Made by a program: the position numbers and the translations under genes
Assembly (NCBI GenBank): GCA_020073705.1
Contig: JAIQES010000027.1
Location: 1-53,355 of the forward strand
Reading direction: 5' to 3'
Length of the DNA stretch: 53,355 nt
Origin: Terriglobia bacterium
Lineage (GTDB): Bacteria; Acidobacteriota; Terriglobia; Acidiferrales; UBA7541
The notes under the pieces: model-generated
Databases searched by the model: none
What the model saw: the letters and a program-made list of their open reading frames with translations, nothing else
What the model was told of the DNA's origin: nothing
In this document: in pieces, positions 53,000 through 53,355 of the stretch
How positions within the stretch are numbered: the first letter of the stretch is position 1
Layout of the letters: the number at the start of each line of letters is the position of its first letter

Positions 53000-53355
53000 T
53001 TGGCGGTCAAGATTATCCGTCAACCGAAGAAGATTGCCCTGTTGGGCTCGGCTACGAGCGCAGCTGCGCTCCGAGCCGGCCATGAGCGTGCGCCCGCGGC
53101 ACTGCGCGCCGCGGGACTAATTGATCGATTGAAGGCTGCCGGGTTCGACGTTACCGATCTCGGCGACACCGCAACACAACTCTTCAAGCCAGATGATGAG
53201 CACCCCCGTGCAAGGAATGTGTCCGCAGTCCTGAAGTCTCTCAATGACTTGCGGCCGCGCGTCGAGGCGGCCGTTAAATCAAAACCCTGGATATCCGGGG
53301 CATCCTTCGGAGAACCGGGAATCATAGGTGGGGCATCGATGAGCGCCGCGATTGG
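53000..53355 (+). CDS. Arginase-family ureohydrolase, N-terminal part (runs off the window)
   Basis: Starts with TTG preceded by AGGAGGG at five-base spacing. The 118 codons in the window (KKIALLGSATSAAALRAGHE, then RAAGLIDRLKAAGFDVTDLGD and DDEHPRARN) match the first domain of the ureohydrolase family. The metal-binding motifs lie beyond the window edge, so arginase, agmatinase or formimidoylglutamase cannot be told apart. The sequence is very different from the arginase at 6337. Confidence 0.75.
   Translation, partial: MAVKIIRQPKKIALLGSATSAAALRAGHERAPAALRAAGLIDRLKAAGFDVTDLGDTATQLFKPDDEHPRARNVSAVLKSLNDLRPRVEAAVKSKPWISGASFGEPGIIGGASMSAAI

Overview
The window reads as a chromosomal stretch of a high-GC, diderm bacterium, most likely of the Acidobacteriota. 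This is an inference from the gene complement (futalosine-type MqnD, FadN-type beta-oxidation, YbhGFSR-like exporter, HtrA next to an M50/CBS protease, LPS-type glycosyltransferases) and from two families of intergenic palindromic repeats. No 16S rRNA is present, so genus cannot be given. There is no prophage, CRISPR array or recognisable transposase.

Layout. 1-4860 (minus strand): start of secE, tRNA-Trp(CCA), the 3' part of tuf, and a TetR-regulated ABC exporter (TetR, membrane-fusion protein, ATPase, permease). The permease lacks its C-terminus and tuf lacks its G domain; the two stumps meet at about 1050-1060, which is either a deletion or an assembly chimera. 5074-14206 (minus): ddl, arginase, asnS, a TIM-barrel isomerase/epimerase-like protein, mqnD, a secreted HExxH protein, a PilZ protein and a secreted protein. 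14428-17102: HtrA protease plus a membrane site-2 protease with CBS domains. 18410-20062: a secreted haem-binding Vgb-like propeller behind a perfect 16-bp-arm palindrome.

20305-23557 (plus): a sulfur-carrier cysteine operon cysM - mec (JAMM) - cysO - moeZ (E1 plus rhodanese) - CDGSH. CysO carries seven residues after the usual terminal Gly-Gly, so the JAMM protein next to it may have to trim it before MoeZ can activate it. 23857-25507: a diguanylate cyclase with a PilZ-like partner. 26308-32410: an accessory surface-glycan region with FkbM methyltransferases and glycosyltransferases, AT-richer in places, with a decayed duplicate of a DUF3467 gene end.

32754-40058: a cytochrome c, a peroxiredoxin and small unknowns, then a minus-strand A-type cytochrome c oxidase operon (dihaem cytochrome c, a 35-residue membrane peptide, subunits II, I, III, IV and a second III, then a 69-residue membrane protein). 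40224-43421: GTP-dependent PEP carboxykinase, a small unknown and a patatin phospholipase. 43574-49998: a fatty-acid beta-oxidation cluster (fadN, fadA, a GGCT-like protein, fadE). 50004-53355: two hypotheticals, an SDR oxidoreductase, ispH, and the start of a second arginase-family gene that runs off the window.

The most unusual parts are the tailed CysO operon, the tuf/permease junction, the expanded oxidase operon with altered CuA site and small membrane peptides, and the palindrome-controlled haem propeller.
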